Below the pieces are notes generated by a model. It was given only the letters and a program-made list of their open reading frames with translations, did not search any database and had not been told where the DNA came from. Of a stretch of 64,000 nt of DNA, positions 63,088 through 64,000 are shown one piece after another. The DNA is from Nitratireductor luteus. Its GTDB lineage: Bacteria > Pseudomonadota > Alphaproteobacteria > Rhizobiales > Rhizobiaceae. The translations under genes were made by a program, and so were the position numbers. How positions within the stretch are numbered: position 1 is the first letter of the stretch; every line of letters starts with the position of its first letter. The stretch is taken from positions 124,001 to 188,000 of the forward strand of contig NZ_JAOANW010000012.1 in the NCBI RefSeq assembly GCF_026162365.1. Direction: 5' to 3'.

Positions 63088-64000
63088 TCAGGCGTTCAGC
63101 GTCCTTCCATAGGCGTCGAGGACGCTCTCCTTCATCATTTCGGAAAGCGTGGGATGCGGGAAGACCGTATGCATCAGCTCTTCCTCGGTCGTTTCCAGAT
63201 TCATGGCGATGACGAACCCCTGGATGAGTTCGGTCACTTCAGCCCCCACCATGTGGGCGCCGAGCAATTCGCCGGTCTTCTTGTCCAGAATGGTCTTGAT
63301 CAGGCCCTGATCCTCGCCGAGAGCGATGGCCTTGCCGTTTGCGGCGAACTGGAAGCGCCCGACGCGGATGTCGCGGCCGGCCTTTTTCGCCGCTTCCTCG
63401 GTGAGGCCGACCGAGGCCACCTGGGGTTGGCAGTAGGTGCAGCCGGGGACCTTGTTCTTGTCGAGTGCATGGACGCCCTTCACGCCCGCGATCTTCTCGA
63501 CGCAGATGACACCCTCGTGCTCGGCCTTGTGGGCCAGCATAGGGGGGCCGGCAACATCGCCGATGGCGTAGATGCCTTCGACATTGGTGCGCCCGTAGCC
63601 GTCGACGGCGATGCAGCCGCGCTCGATTTTCACGCCGAGATCCTCAAGGCCCAGATTCTCGCTGTTGCCCTGCACGCCCACGGCGGAAATCAGCCGGTCG
63701 GCGGTAATCTTCTCCACCTTGCCGTCCTTCATCTCGACATGGGCGGTGACGCTATCCTTGCCTTTTTCGACCTTCGTAACCTTGGCCTCCAGATGGAACT
63801 TGAGGCCCTGCTTCTCGAGCTGCCGCTTGGCGAATTTGGAAATTTCCGCGTCTTCCACCGGCATGACCTGGGGCATCAGTTCGACGACAGTCACATCCGA
63901 ACCCATGGCGTTGTAGAAACTGGCGAACTCGATGCCGATGGCGCCAGAACCCATGACGATCAGCTTTTCCGGGATTTCCGTGGGCACCATGGCCTCGAAA
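63088..64000 (-). CDS. lpdA: Dihydrolipoyl dehydrogenase, C-terminal part
   Basis: The frame enters from the right edge; about 304 C-terminal residues are present. It has the NAD-binding IVMGSGAIGIEFASFYNAMG, the FAD-linked motif VEGIYAIGDVAGPPMLAHKA, and the interface with the catalytic dyad in TVFPHPTLSEMMKESV (His-Pro and Glu). It is the E3 subunit of 2-oxoacid dehydrogenases and, with the lipA gene that follows, serves lipoyl-dependent metabolism. The disulfide-bearing N-terminus is outside the window. Confidence 0.93.
   Translation of the reverse strand, partial: FEAMVPTEIPEKLIVMGSGAIGIEFASFYNAMGSDVTVVELMPQVMPVEDAEISKFAKRQLEKQGLKFHLEAKVTKVEKGKDSVTAHVEMKDGKVEKITADRLISAVGVQGNSENLGLEDLGVKIERGCIAVDGYGRTNVEGIYAIGDVAGPPMLAHKAEHEGVICVEKIAGVKGVHALDKNKVPGCTYCQPQVASVGLTEEAAKKAGRDIRVGRFQFAANGKAIALGEDQGLIKTILDKKTGELLGAHMVGAEVTELIQGFVIAMNLETTEEELMHTVFPHPTLSEMMKESVLDAYGRTLNA

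Noticed and set aside
1-64000. CRISPR arrays, rRNA genes, riboswitches
   Set aside because: No regularly spaced repeats, no rRNA-like sequence and no riboswitch core recognised in leaders by eye; a covariance-model search was not possible.

Overview
The window looks like the chromosome of an alphaproteobacterium of the order Hyphomicrobiales (Rhizobiales), most like the Phyllobacteriaceae (Mesorhizobium, Chelativorans, Nitratireductor type). This is inferred from gene content: the cluster dusB-ntrB-ntrC-ntrY-ntrX-trkA-dat-hfq-hflX with mazG nearby, a phosphatidylcholine synthase, a fused ispDF, lpdA-lipA-COQ10-like, and high-GC codon use. No database search was possible.

Region 1 (1-13.4 kb) is ordinary chromosome. 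It holds the end of an AEC-type transporter, a UbiH-type monooxygenase, pcs, a quinone oxidoreductase, a four-gene BMP-type nucleoside-like ABC importer closed by a clear terminator, a glutathione S-transferase, speD-speE, three small envelope proteins, and a divergent Lrp regulator/EamA exporter pair.

Region 2 (13.7-28.1 kb) is a degraded genomic island next to a tRNA-Ser(UGA) gene. A 39-bp piece of the tRNA (anticodon loop to 5' end) recurs at 28092-28129, and a truncated integrase lies beside the tRNA. Inside are a 2OG-Fe(II) oxygenase, a broken sulfotransferase, phage lysis remnants, a Ca/Na antiporter, an IS66 element with an exact 8-bp target duplication, a 138-bp duplicated segment, a Gly-rich 130-aa orphan with its own promoter and terminator, a broken SRAP gene, IS110 and IS5 transposases, an SMR-like transporter, a DUF4242 protein and a DUF6481-like protein. 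Much of this DNA is non-coding debris.

Region 3 (28.5-36.7 kb) is core chromosome: RlpA-SPOR lipoprotein, D-Ala-D-Ala carboxypeptidase, then tmk-holB-metG-tatD-MBL hydrolase-ybaK as a tight forward run. Region 4 (36.7-41.5 kb) is a small accessory patch of three methyltransferases, an AraC regulator and a truncated ISNCY-like transposase. Region 5 (41.7-46.4 kb) is a complete branched-chain-amino-acid-type ABC importer (livG-livF-substrate-binding protein-livH-livM on the minus strand).

Region 6 (46.8-64 kb) is conserved core. It has mazG, the hflX/hfq/dat/trkA/ntrX/ntrY/ntrC/ntrB/dusB minus-strand run, which links nitrogen and redox two-component control to potassium uptake and RNA regulation, then ispDF, a CinA-like deamidase, and lpdA-glsB-lipA-COQ10-like for the 2-oxoacid dehydrogenase/lipoate pathway. 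I found no CRISPR array, rRNA or restriction system. The part most likely to hold new biology is the tRNA-Ser island.
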